From NCBI GenBank assembly GCA_951799425.1, contig OX637398.1, forward strand, positions 3,653,501 to 3,717,500: a DNA stretch of 64,000 nt. The letters run 5' to 3'. Positions 33,787 to 43,632 of this stretch are shown here, piece by piece. Position numbers and translations under genes: made by a program. The stretch is from Ilex aquifolium. Its lineage: Eukaryota; Streptophyta; Magnoliopsida; Aquifoliales; Aquifoliaceae. Within the stretch, counting starts at the first letter, position 1; the number at the start of each line of letters is the position of its first letter. Below the pieces are notes generated by a model, which saw only the letters and a list, made by a program, of their open reading frames with translations, had not been told where the DNA came from and did no database searches.

Positions 33787-35559
33787 TCAAGAGTTTACTT
33801 TCAATTGATCAATGTACTTCAAAATAGTTTTTGAAATTAGCCCTCTCTCAACCACAAGATCCCAAAAGATACCTAAAATGCTTTTGTCTCCAGCATAAGA
33901 AGCATTGAAACTTCTGTAGATCTTGAGAGTTATCATCAATCTCCTCTTATACATCTCATCTAACATGTCTGAGGCAGCATTTGGGTTCCCTGCTTTCAAG
34001 TACGCATATGCTAGGCTAGTGTATACCACACTATCTCCTAATATTCCCTTCTCTAGCATTAGACTGAATATGTGTTGAGCACAATCAACTTTTTCTTTCT
34101 TACAGAATCTTCGTATTAGTGCCCTGTAAACTGAGATGTCAATGCAAAGACCTCTCCGCACAAACTCATTCAGCAGTTTTATGACTGCTTCTTCATTGCC
34201 TTTGTTGCAGTAACCATCCACAAGCCACGAATACGTGCAATAACTCGGAGAAAATTCTGCATGAAGCATGTGACACAACATCTCTTCAGCATTCTCCATC
34301 TCCTTTGCCTTGCAGAAACCATGAATCAATGCCTTATATGTAAACTGGTCAGGTTTCAATCCAGCCTCCAACATCTTGTTTCTGACTTTCAATGCAGACC
34401 TCATGTCTCCAATCTTGCAGTAAGCATTAATCAATGTGTTACATGTGATGTTATCAGGTTCAATTTTCTTCTCACTCATCTCATTCAGTAGTTTATTTGC
34501 ATCCTTTATCCTGCCTTCCTCACACAATTTACGGAGAATTGAGTTATAAGTAACAACTCCAGGATACAGCCCTTTAGCCTCCATTTCTTCACGCAATCTT
34601 AAAGTTTCATCGAGGTCATTCAGTCTACAATACCCATCAATCAGAGTAGTGTATGTCACATGATTCGGAGTAGCACCTTTAATTTCCTTAAAAAGCCTGG
34701 AAGCCTCTCTCATTCTACCTTCTCTACAATATCCATAAATAAGAGAGTTGTAGGTTACGATGTCGGGAAATATCCCACTTCTTTCCATTCTATCTTGTAC
34801 AGACAAAGCTTCATAGTGCATACCCTTCTTGGAATACAATGAGATCAATGTATTATAACTGAAAATATCAGGAAAAATACCTTTGAACTCCATCTCACTC
34901 AACAATTCTTCTGCCTTCTCCACATCACCAGATTTGCAGCAAGCATGAATCAACACATTATATACGTGCAAATTTGGAACAACCCCTACTTTAATAATCT
35001 TCTTGTAAATTTTCCACGCCGAATCAGTCAACCTATCCTTGACTAATGAATTCAAAAGCACAGTACAAGCATGCAAATGAGGCTTAAACCCATTAACCCT
35101 CATGTGCTCAAACACTTGAATTGCATCTTGGGTCATCTTCGAATTCACATAGAATATCACCAACCAGCTCAAAACGTGAGAATTCACTTCTGACTCATCA
35201 TAACTATTCACAAGTGCATTCAAGACCGAAGGAGATGACAAAAAATCTTTCAGTGCAATATTTTCAAGCAATTTTTGTGCAGTTTTGAAATGTTTTTGCT
35301 TGGTGAGAACGTGAATCATAGTCCATGAAGATTGTAAAGAGTGCTTGTAATTGGGGATTGACTCAACCCACTTGAAGAATGACCAGGAAATGGAGTACCC
35401 ATAGAGTGAAAGATATGACAGAATCTGATTGATGGTTGTCGAAGTAACACTAGAACCAATCTTAGGCCTCAGAACATTGTCCCAATGTCCCTTCAGTACA
35501 ATTGAACACACAACTTTGACTAATTTGGCTTCGTTGCTAGTCGAAATTAAATTAGCCAT
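33787..35559 (-). CDS. Pentatricopeptide repeat protein, At5g38730-like
   Basis: An intronless gene of 590 residues. It carries about a dozen P-type PPR motifs, very regular from residue 145 onward (for example VYNVLIHACCKSGDVEKAEE, TYNSLIYGYCREGRMREASR, TCNTLINAYCKIGDMRSALK, each followed by the usual helix B). The protein matches Arabidopsis At5g38730 as I remember it through most of its length (TYNSILRKLCEEGRI, IEPDNITCNTLINAYCKI, RGLISKTIL near the end). The start is set at the ATG at 35557-35559 (MANLISTSN), which agrees with that homologue; the frame stays open ten codons further but without an ATG. There is no strong transit peptide, so organelle targeting is uncertain. No editing-type C-terminal domain. 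The RNA target is unknown. Confidence 0.93.
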   Translation of the reverse strand: MANLISTSNEAKLVKVVCSIVLKGHWDNVLRPKIGSSVTSTTINQILSYLSLYGYSISWSFFKWVESIPNYKHSLQSSWTMIHVLTKQKHFKTAQKLLENIALKDFLSSPSVLNALVNSYDESEVNSHVLSWLVIFYVNSKMTQDAIQVFEHMRVNGFKPHLHACTVLLNSLVKDRLTDSAWKIYKKIIKVGVVPNLHVYNVLIHACCKSGDVEKAEELLSEMEFKGIFPDIFSYNTLISLYSKKGMHYEALSVQDRMERSGIFPDIVTYNSLIYGYCREGRMREASRLFKEIKGATPNHVTYTTLIDGYCRLNDLDETLRLREEMEAKGLYPGVVTYNSILRKLCEEGRIKDANKLLNEMSEKKIEPDNITCNTLINAYCKIGDMRSALKVRNKMLEAGLKPDQFTYKALIHGFCKAKEMENAEEMLCHMLHAEFSPSYCTYSWLVDGYCNKGNEEAVIKLLNEFVRRGLCIDISVYRALIRRFCKKEKVDCAQHIFSLMLEKGILGDSVVYTSLAYAYLKAGNPNAASDMLDEMYKRRLMITLKIYRSFNASYAGDKSILGIFWDLVVERGLISKTILKYIDQLKVNS

Positions 35560-35607
35560 AAATTGAAGAAAAAACGACAGGGTAAACACAATCTACATTC
35601 CCAAGTA

Positions 35608-35835
35608 TCACGATAATTTACCTGGTTTCAGAGTGTTGTTGATTGTGAAATTCTTCACAAATGTAACTACATATTGATAATTCAAGGAATACGTCGCAGG
35701 ATAAATGTTCCTAAAAACCCGATGCTTAAAATTTCGTGCCTCTTCTCTGATTGAGTCCAAAATCACCAGTTGAAAAAGAGCGGAAAAGAAGAGAATAACG
35801 GGTTCTTCGCACAGGAACGAGAAGGTTTTCAGCAT
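35608..35835 (-). other. Upstream frame of 75 codons, in phase with the PPR gene
   Basis: An ATG-started frame upstream of the PPR start, in the same reading phase but separated from it by TGA and TAG. It contains a hydrophobic stretch (PVILFFSALFQLVIL). It could be a long uORF in the leader, or promoter sequence read by chance. A spliced join to the PPR frame would need an intron shorter than plants normally use, so a fused N-terminus is unlikely. Confidence 0.25.
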
Positions 35836-36000
35836 GTATCCAAATTATGATTGTCAAGTCGGATAGCTAATTGTTGGTCCAACCAGGTACTGTTCTGGAG
35901 CAATCCGATTGCTGGGGCCCGCTAGCGATCGGGCCGTTTGATAATTTTTAGTGAAAATTGAAGAGATAATGGGATGTGAGTACCTTTTTTAAAATTTATT

Positions 36001-36606
36001 TGGCTTTAAGTATCACCTCCAAACTTATCCTCATTTAAGTCCTCTTTTTCATTAAATAGTTGTCAATAAGTACACATTTTAAAACATTTTCAAATTCTTT
36101 CTAAATTGTATTACATAATTACCCCTATCATAAATAGTGCATATTTAATTGAATGTGAGACTTTCAAGATTAGAATGTGAGACTTTCAAGATTCCTTTTG
36201 ATATTTGTGTATCATTTGAATTTTAAAATTTCATACACACACACACATATATATATATATAGGGAGTCGAAAAAGAGAGACACGATATAAATCGTCATGC
36301 AAACAGTGTCACCAAAGAGATACACGATATAAATTGTCATGCAAACAGTGTTACCAAAGAGAGACACGATATAATGACAATCGGGGTCCAATCAGTGGCA
36401 TCATGGAATGCCCCTTCATAGTGCCCAAACAGTGTCAGTAAAGAGTGACAACAGTAGATTGTACCTAAATGATGACAATATATATTTTGCTCACTCAAAG
36501 AGTTGCACCTAAAGAGGGAATCGAAAAAATGCCATGATGTCACTGATTGAACCCCCATTGTCATTATATCTTGTCTCTCTTTGGTGACACTGTTTGCATG
36601 ACAATT

Positions 36607-36638
<32 letters not shown>

Positions 36639-36825
36639 TTCAAAATTCAAATGATACACAAATATCAAAAAGAATCTTGAAAGTTTCACATTCAATTAGG
36701 TATGCACTATTTATGGTAGGGGTAAAAGGGCTTTTATGACTTTTTTTTAGCACATGTATTTCTATCCCAATTATTTTAAAAAGTGTACTTTTATCCTATT
36801 AAGTTTTTTGGGAGGTATTAGCCTC
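36001..36825. mobile_element. Foldback element with long inverted arms
   Basis: The left arm (about 36001-36400) and right arm (about 36525-36825) are inverted copies. TACCCCTATCATAAATAGTG at 36120 pairs with 36703-36722, TTGATATTTGTGTATCATTT pairs near 36649-36668, and the part ATGCAAACAGTGTCACCAAA also pairs. The left arm contains a 42-base tandem repeat (CACGATATAAAT... starting at 36281, 36323, 36365). The centre is about 120 bases. A (CA)(TA) and a (TA) microsatellite sit in the arms. Transcripts would fold into a long hairpin. No protein and no clear target duplication. Confidence 0.65.
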
Positions 36826-37739
36826 CCAATGACCCAAAATTGAATTGGTTTCGTAACATTAATCCAAGCCCATGTAATGGAGTTTTTTAAATAAATTTGG
36901 ATAAAAATATGATATATATATATTTATACTATCAATAGATCCTTGTAGACGTAAAAATTGAAGATCATAGTTTTTTTCTTGAGCATATTAATGCTGTGAT
37001 AATCGAGGAAATATTCATTACAATGGTGATACCACGTGGTAAGGTGATATGATATCACTAACCAATAATACTAAAACAAATAAGTAGATGGGCCTCACAA
37101 AAATCAATAACTAACTTGTCACGTAAACAAATAATTTTCCACCTTTTTGTCATGTAAACCTAAGTAGAGTTCACCTTTTTCATTTAAGTTTTTATTATTA
37201 TTAACATGATATCAATGTTGCATTCAATATTTACTTGTGATAATCCACCTGAAGGGCTAAAGCCCTTCGTTATCGAGTGACAAGTCGAAGATTCGATTGT
37301 TCTCCAATATTTTTCTCCCCTCCTAGTAATGAAAAAATATGGTTGCCTATAACATTTAATGTATCTTTAAAGAAACATTTGTCAGCTCAAAGCCACTAAA
37401 TGCAATGTATAAGAGTATTTTTAATCATAACTCAAATTTTTATTTAAATTTAAATTAATATTTGAGTAAAAAACTTAATTTGATACAAATGACTCAAATG
37501 GATAAACTCAAATTTAAAAAAGAATAAATCAAATTTAAATGAGGGCAAACTCAAAATTAAATGAGAGTAAAAATGACTATTAGATCTTTAAAAGGGGGTA
37601 AAATCTCACCATTAAAGATTTAGGTAAGGATTTGATTCTCCCTTGATTTGAGCAAAAAAATGAGTCTCTCTTGATTTGATATAAGTTTAAGTCAGAGATT
37701 GGAACAAGTTTTTTAAATTTTTTTACACAAATTTAAATT
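36826..37739. other. Gene-free spacer
   Basis: AT-rich, with repeated TCAAATTTAAAT phrases near 37430-37560. No gene. The last nine bases (37731-37739, ATTTAAATT) are the left target duplication of the MITE that follows. Confidence 0.35.
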
Positions 37740-37911
37740 GAGAAATACTATGTAACCCAAATTTACAATCCAAATTTGCATCCCAAATGAAGGGAGACTA
37801 TTGGATGAGTGGGTCCCATCAATTTTTTTAAATAGGACCCATTGATCTAATAATCTCCTTTCATTTGAGATGCAAATTTGGGTTGTAAATTTAGATTACA
37901 TAGTATTGCTC
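37740..37911. mobile_element. Mutator-like MITE with perfect 9-bp target duplication
   Basis: Terminal inverted repeats of about 50 bases: left GAGAAATACTATGTAACCCA, right (reversed) GAGCAATACTATGTAATCTA, continuing to CATCCCAAATGAA against CATCTCAAATGAA. ATTTAAATT flanks both ends exactly (37731-37739, 37912-37920). Long ends plus a 9-bp duplication indicate the MULE superfamily. The interior GATGAGTGGGTCCCATCAAT is shared with the element at 42503-42683. Non-coding. Confidence 0.8.
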
Positions 37912-38524
37912 ATTTAAATTTGAGTCAGAGTCAAGTTTGGCAGCTTGGTTGTTTCTGCTACATCTGGAATTGCCATTTGAATATGGGAAGCTGAGATGAT
38001 TCATGATTGCATAACCTTGTTAAACACTAAATGGAACAATCTAACCATTACACTAAAACCCGCATCTAGCGGTCTCCGAAAAAGTAAATCAAAATACTAC
38101 CATCAGTTATACGATTCCTCATGATTTCTCCCTGACCAGTGAATTCCGACTTGGGTTCATCTCGACAATGTTAATCTTTACATGTCCAACGCAGTTAAGA
38201 GAACACACCCGAGATACGTATTGAACTGTTTATGCTGTTTTCTATACAAAATAACAAGTGACACCAACAATATAAAGTATAATCATTGGGAAAACTGTCC
38301 CAGCAACTGAACTGAAAAATGCAAGTACTATCACAGTTAAATGCAATGGCATGTGTTATTTTTATCCATAAGATAATATTCAAATGGAAAGTACTGGTCC
38401 AAACATCTCAAACAATAAAACACTCATAATACGTGAACAATGTAGTAGGCTAATGGAACGGCACAAAAGCCTCACAATACCACAAGATAGTAGTAGGAGA
38501 AAGACCACATTATCTTCTCCAAAA

Positions 38525-39607
38525 CTATTTCTTCTCCACTTCATCCTCGCTCTCACTCCAACAACATTGCAGAGTTGACCTGGGAGACCCACAGATACCC
38601 TCAACGCTTGTGAAGCTGTGGTAAATGATTGATCCTCCCTTCCTGAGCAATTCACAGCTCTTTTTGCCACAGGCATATCCCTCCACTTCCAGAAAGAAAC
38701 TAGAACTAAGATCCTTTCCAGCACCATCAGCATGCAAAGCTACAGAAAATTCGGTTGGTTGGAAGCAAGCCAACACCCTCTGAAGCAGTTGGGTCAAATC
38801 AATAACTTTAAAATCATAACCCACCGTCTCAAAACTCGCATAACTGAAACCATCTTCCGGAGTTACATGAATAGTAGAAATAGCATCCCATTCGATTGCA
38901 TTCATGGAGTAACCACAAGGATCAAACTCGAAATCACATATGTTGGACTCCGGAAGAATCCTCCTGATGCCAGAGGATTCAGTCATCACAGATGCAGAGC
39001 TTGAATGAGTCCTGTAAAAGACAGATGCCCTCTCCCGATCCAAACCAGTCATGCACATCTCCAGAGTGTAAACACAGTTTGAATTGCTAGCTGATTCAGC
39101 TGAAGCAGAGTAAACATGCCACTTCTGCGATTTGTCAACACCACCCAGCACGACGGCCATGCTGCCCATACCAAGCTTGCCAAAATAGCTATCAAGGACA
39201 ACTACTTCTTCAGAGAAGTTACGATGCGGAAAGGGCTGAGCCCCTGGAAATGTGAAACTCCCACGCGTGTACCTCACAGACCTCACATCCAACTTAAGTA
39301 TATTCGCTAACTTAAGGATCGCTGGGATAGAGAGAAGCAATTTTGTAGTCCCACAGGTTTTTATGATAATTTTGTAAGGGTACACAAAGAGGCTAGATTC
39401 TGAAAGGACATATGAATCAACTTGATCGTTCGATAATGATGAGACAATGGTGCATTCAGCTGGTTTAAGAATTTCATCCAATTGGTCTTTGGATAAAGAG
39501 CGGAGACCCCTGCCATCAGGGTCAGTGAAGAGGCCAGGCTCAAAAAATGATATCTCAAGCCTCTTTTCATAGCCTTCAAATCCAATTGCAGAGACTGGTA
39601 AGGCCAT
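38525..39607 (-). CDS. SAMDC: S-adenosylmethionine decarboxylase proenzyme
   Basis: An intronless main frame of 360 residues, normal for plant SAMDC. The cytosolic enzyme decarboxylates S-adenosylmethionine to supply aminopropyl groups for spermidine and spermine. The proenzyme cuts itself between Glu70 and Ser71 in [14 protein letters not shown], and Ser71 becomes the pyruvoyl cofactor; the catalytic Cys85 follows in KTCGTTKLL. The plant signature [12 protein letters not shown] and the proton-donor region [27 protein letters not shown] are complete, so the enzyme should be active. Translation is expected to be repressed by polyamines through the two uORFs upstream. The 5' UTR also carries a long intron (donor GTAAGT at 41987-41982, acceptor at about 40047) that contains a Helitron. 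The ATG at 39605-39607 lies 150 bases after the uORF stop. Confidence 0.97.
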   Translation of the reverse strand: MALPVSAIGFEGYEKRLEISFFEPGLFTDPDGRGLRSLSKDQLDEILKPAECTIVSSLSNDQVDSYVLSESSLFVYPYKIIIKTCGTTKLLLSIPAILKLANILKLDVRSVRYTRGSFTFPGAQPFPHRNFSEEVVVLDSYFGKLGMGSMAVVLGGVDKSQKWHVYSASAESASNSNCVYTLEMCMTGLDRERASVFYRTHSSSASVMTESSGIRRILPESNICDFEFDPCGYSMNAIEWDAISTIHVTPEDGFSYASFETVGYDFKVIDLTQLLQRVLACFQPTEFSVALHADGAGKDLSSSFFLEVEGYACGKKSCELLRKGGSIIYHSFTSVEGICGSPRSTLQCCWSESEDEVEKK

Positions 39608-39757
39608 CTTGTCTTAGAGAAAGAAGCGTTGTTGCAAAGAGAGAACACGAGGATGCGTAAAGAAGAAAAGAAGCAAAGGATAGAGCAAAATATTGATGAT
39701 GGACCACTACTGGTATAATAAACCACCTTTGATGGTTATTGCACAACTTGGAAAAAC

Positions 39758-40028
39758 TCAGGATGGCTTCCGCGCGCACTGCACCCGGGGAAAACATTGA
39801 AAGCACAATGGTTAAAGTACATAGTGTTCAAGATTGAAAATCCCACATTCAAGTAACATTTTCTTTTTGATAATGTGCTATACTAAAACTCACGTTGGAG
39901 TAAGCAGCAGATCTGAACTTCTTGATTCCACCGTGAGGTCGGACGTCTTCAATGCTGTAACCGAGGGGAGCTTCGTAAAATAAAGATTTACTACTACTAG
40001 ACTTCTTCTTCCCACCTTTAGACTCCAT
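39758..40028 (-). CDS. SAMDC conserved upstream ORF (51 residues, split by an intron)
   Basis: Exons 40028-39894 (45 codons) and 39778-39758 (6 codons and TGA) are joined over a GT-AG intron of 115 bases (39893-39779). The peptide has the pattern known from all plant SAMDC leaders: MESKGGKKKSSSS at the start, LFYEAPLGYSIEDVRPHGGI in the middle, and the end SNCARKPS (usually SNCVRKPS). The family peptide stalls ribosomes at high polyamine levels and so represses the main frame; a role here is inferred from conservation. Its start overlaps the stop of the tiny uORF by one base. If the intron is retained, reading continues into GTGAGT and the conserved end is lost. Confidence 0.93.
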
Positions 40029-40036
40029 TAGATCAT
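40028..40036 (-). promoter_or_regulatory. SAMDC tiny uORF (ATG-ATC-TAA)
   Basis: A two-codon frame whose TAA shares its last A with the ATG of the 51-residue uORF. This one-base overlap is the classical plant SAMDC arrangement, in which the tiny frame lowers access to the repressive uORF when polyamines are low. Confidence 0.9.
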
Positions 40037-40459
40037 TCAGTCCTGCCTGTTAAAACCATATAAAAGAGGTCAGATACAATTATTGCAGATTCAGTTTCCA
40101 TCAACCAATCAAAGCAAGAAGGAATACAAAATCAAAACAAAAGCCAAACGATATGTGCGACCGATAATATAAAAAGGAAAACCATTATGATCAAAGAAAA
40201 AAATATCAACACAAGAATATATCATTAAGGTATAGCTCAGAATTTAAAAAAAAAAGGATCTTCAATTCCAATGCCTTCCAATTCCATTCAAAACAATCAA
40301 CCACCACGAATTCAGGTTCCTTCACCAAAACATGGGTAATGGATATGTGATTTGGTTTGGAGAGAACTGGACTGAATTTGGAATCAGAGAAAAGCCAACC
40401 CAGACCCCCGGTTCATCAATAATATATATAAGCATGGGTAATATATATACATATATATA

Positions 40460-41228
40460 CAGGGGCGGATCTCAATTTTTTTTTGCTTCATATTAAGCAT
40501 ATATTTTTTGAAATAAAATTTAGACATATTTAATTATGTCCACCATAATATTGTGTTCTGGTGATATTGATTTGAATAGACTCTTATCTAAATGATTGTT
40601 AAATTTTTGAATAACGTTATTAAAAACTAATTTAAGAACCTAATACATTGCGATATTAAGTATAATAGTGAGTCTTAATATTTAATAAACTCTACGATCT
40701 ATTCAACGATCACAAATCATTGGGTCTCCATCAATTAAATCTCAAATTAAGTACAACTAATATAATTGTTAACTTTTAGACATGTTCGAATATGTTTTGA
40801 ACATATTGATGTTATTTTATAATTTTTTTAAATTGTAGGGTTATTTCGTTATTGTATAAAAATGTGTTATTATGTAGTAAATTATAGGATCATAAATGAA
40901 AGATTGTTACCGCGATTTTGTATATAAAAAAAATATTGTTGATAAAATTAATTTGTAACTCTTTCAAATAATAAAAATATATCATGGTCTATTGTAAGTA
41001 ATAATAATTAATCGCATTCTCAATAAGAAGTTTTAATAATTATTTTTTTGTTTATGTTATATATATCGATTTTTAATATTCTATGTTTAAAAAGTATTAA
41101 ATATAATTTTAATAAATATAAATTTATGAACTTTTACGGTGTATTAAAAAAATTAAAACATGCTAGTGTGTCCATCCTAAAAAAAAATTTTGACTTCCTA
41201 ATAATGCTAGTGTGTCCATCCTAATATA
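40460..41228. mobile_element. Possible hAT-like remnant in the SAMDC leader intron
   Basis: CAGGGGCGGATCT at 40460 matches a common plant hAT-type terminal sequence, and the following sequence is AT-rich and unlike an ordinary short intron. No matching right end is intact; near 41160-41220 a 20-base phrase ATGCTAGTGTGTCCATCCTA is duplicated. The type assignment is weak. Confidence 0.3.
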
Positions 41229-41591
41229 GATATATAATAAAACAACTAGGTGTTTGAAATTTTATCTCATACATATTTTTCCCCCCCCCCAAACCATCGC
41301 ATCACATATTTCTATCACATGTTTAATCATTTAATAATTGATTAATTTGTAGTTTAACATAATTTTTATTTCAGACATTATCCATACACGATAGTATAAA
41401 CATGTTGTGAAAATTTATCGAATTACGTATTTTTGTCGATATTTTTTAAAAAATAATGGATAAAAATAAATTTTAAATGATGTAATCAAATAAATGAAAA
41501 AAATAAAAATTATTATTTAATACAGTGGGATTGATTTTTTGGACGCTTAAATTTTATGTTTCATCTTGCTTCAGGCACGGAATATAACTAG
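41229..41591 (+). mobile_element. Non-autonomous Helitron, type B, inside the SAMDC leader intron
   Basis: The 5' end aligns with the family start (TATATAATAAAA, the first two bases degenerated from TC) after an A. The 3' end is TTCAGGCACGGAATATAACTAG followed by T (shown from 41572). The interior matches the copy at 9697-10032. A (TA)n microsatellite begins just after it. It lies between the presumed leader exon and the uORF exon of SAMDC, on the opposite strand. Confidence 0.65.
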
Positions 41592-42154
41592 TATATATAT
41601 ATATATATATTCAATTGAGCATAAAAAAAACCACTACTTACGGATATGAAACTTGTGATACGAATCTACAACCTGTGCAAAAGCCCCTTTTCAAAAAGAT
41701 TTAGTCGATCAAACCCTGTAAAAATTCCAGAACCCACATATTACAGTATGAACAATACAAAATATGCACACACCGACACAAACAAACGTATGTATAGACA
41801 TACGAGCAATGCTGCATGACTTAAAAACTAAACTTGATAATTACAACTAGTTAGAATTATCAAATCTAGTTTTTAAATCCGTCTAATTTTTAAGATCATC
41901 TAATTTTTATTTTTAAGTTCACGTCGCATTCCTCATAGACATAAACAACGAAATATGAAACGCTTGAAAAGGATGGTAGAAACTTACAGGTTGATGTAAT
42001 TTTCAACGCAGATTGATTTTCGAATCAGATCGAAACGAACCCTAATCTCGGACCTCCCTCAAACCGACTAGCGATCGAGAGAAAGAACGCCAGAAATTGT
42101 GGGTTGCACGAGATTGTGTGGTTGTGGTGCATATGAATAGGAAGGAGGTGGTGC

Positions 42155-42162
42155 TATATATA
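42155..42162 (-). promoter_or_regulatory. Probable TATA box of SAMDC
   Basis: TATATATA within CTATATATAGCACC on the minus strand, about 170 bases before the leader intron donor at 41987. This sets a transcription start near 42125. Inferred from position and motif. Confidence 0.55.
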
Positions 42163-42502
42163 GGGGAGGCGAGGGGAGAGGCAAGTGCGGTTTGGAGAAG
42201 AGTTCGCCACGTGTTTTTTGATATATTTACGGTTCGCGTCCCCCAAGTTTACGCCGATACATACACTTGTGGCGTTATACGCCTCTCGTTAAGGAGTAGA
42301 AATTAGGTGTAACTCTGACACTCCATGTTTGGTGTAACAGTGATTAATATCATGTCTTGTTATTAATTAATTATAAAATAATAAATAGAATTGTTGAACT
42401 TTACTATTTTAAGTTTTTAACATGAAAATTATTAGATAAAGTGTTTATTTGATAGGAATTAAAATAACAGACGTCACTAAGTCCACCTCTGATTAATAAA
42501 AT

Positions 42503-42683
42503 AGAAAATATTATATAATACAAATGAAACCCAAAAATTAAAATTGAAATGCATATCATCCCTTAGATGAGTGTGGGATGAATGAGTCCCACTGAAAAAA
42601 TTGATGGGACCTACTCATCCAAGAGATGATATGCATTTGAGTTGCAATTTTTTAAATTTTATTTGAATTTTGTAGCATTGCTC
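42503..42683. mobile_element. Mutator-like MITE with 9-bp target duplication
   Basis: The same family as 37740-37911 in opposite internal orientation (TTGATGGGACCTACTCATCC). Arms of about 60 bases pair imperfectly (AAATGCATATCATCCCTTAG against AAATGCATATCATCTCTTGG). TAATAAAAT flanks both ends (42494-42502, 42684-42692). It lies about 340 bases upstream of the SAMDC TATA box. Confidence 0.75.
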
Positions 42684-42960
42684 TAATAAAATTACGTGAC
42701 ATTAATAACGTGTCATAACTATATTTAATATTTTTCTCTTCGAGAAGTCAATTTTACAGCACTCAAAAAATATTCAATTTACGATTAAGGTAATTCTAGA
42801 TCGATACTTGTAATTAAGTAGTAATTTTATTTTAAAAAAATATAATTTAACATTTAAAAGTTATTATTTTACCCTTAAATGTTATATCCTTCACTAGTTT
42901 GCCATTACTAGTGGTCTCGCATATTATAATTTTATGTTTGTGGTATACAAAAATAAAATA

Positions 42961-43628
42961 TATATATAATAAAGTAGCTTACAATTCAAATTTCAAAAGA
43001 TAAACAAAATAACTTTTGTTTTTCGCTGTTGAGATCGTTTTAAATTTTACTTTAAAATTAATCTAACGGCTAATATTAACACCCTAAATTTAATAGGAAA
43101 AATAGGCCTCTAAGGGTGTGTTTAGAGTGATTTTTTAAAAGTACTTCTATAAATTATTTTTTATAAGTACTTTAAAAAAAATAATAGTGTTTGAAACCGC
43201 CTTACCACCACCCTCACAACCACCACCATTGCCACAAGCATCGCCGCAGCCGCCACCACCACTGCCGCCGCCGTTGCCACCACCGCCACCACCACCGCCG
43301 CCGCCGCCACCCCCCATCGCCGTCGCTGCCACCACCACTACTGTCACCACCGCCACCGCCACCACCACCGCCACAGCCACCGCCGCCACCATCTCCGCCG
43401 TCCTCGCTACCATCACCGCCACCACGGTCATTGCCACCCACCACAACCATCACCGTCTCCTACTACCACCACTGTCGCCCACCCACCTCTCACCCCACTT
43501 CAAACCGATACTTAAATTCTTTTTATCTCTTTTCTATGTTTGTGATTTGATTTTAGATATGAATACAAATATGTTTATTGTTTACCATTTTTTATTACAC
43601 TGTGCCTTCAGGCACAGACAATAACTAG
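42961..43628 (+). mobile_element. Non-autonomous Helitron, type A (668 bp)
   Basis: The start TATATATAATAAAGTAGC (family consensus begins TC) follows an A. The end is the perfect hairpin GTGCCT-TC-AGGCAC (43602-43615), then AGACAATAACTAG and T. A CCN-rich tract fills 43187-43450. It is followed after only four bases by a second copy. No Rep/helicase, so it is non-autonomous; long frames across the tract are low-complexity artefacts. Confidence 0.8.
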
Positions 43629-43632
43629 TACA

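Noticed and set aside
35560..35589. Ten-codon N-terminal extension of the At5g38730-like PPR
   Set aside because: The extension would start at GTG; the ATG at 35557-35559 agrees with the homologue and is used instead.
36275..36374. Three regularly spaced 42-base repeats as a CRISPR-like array
   Set aside because: Contiguous tandem copies without spacers inside a plant foldback element.
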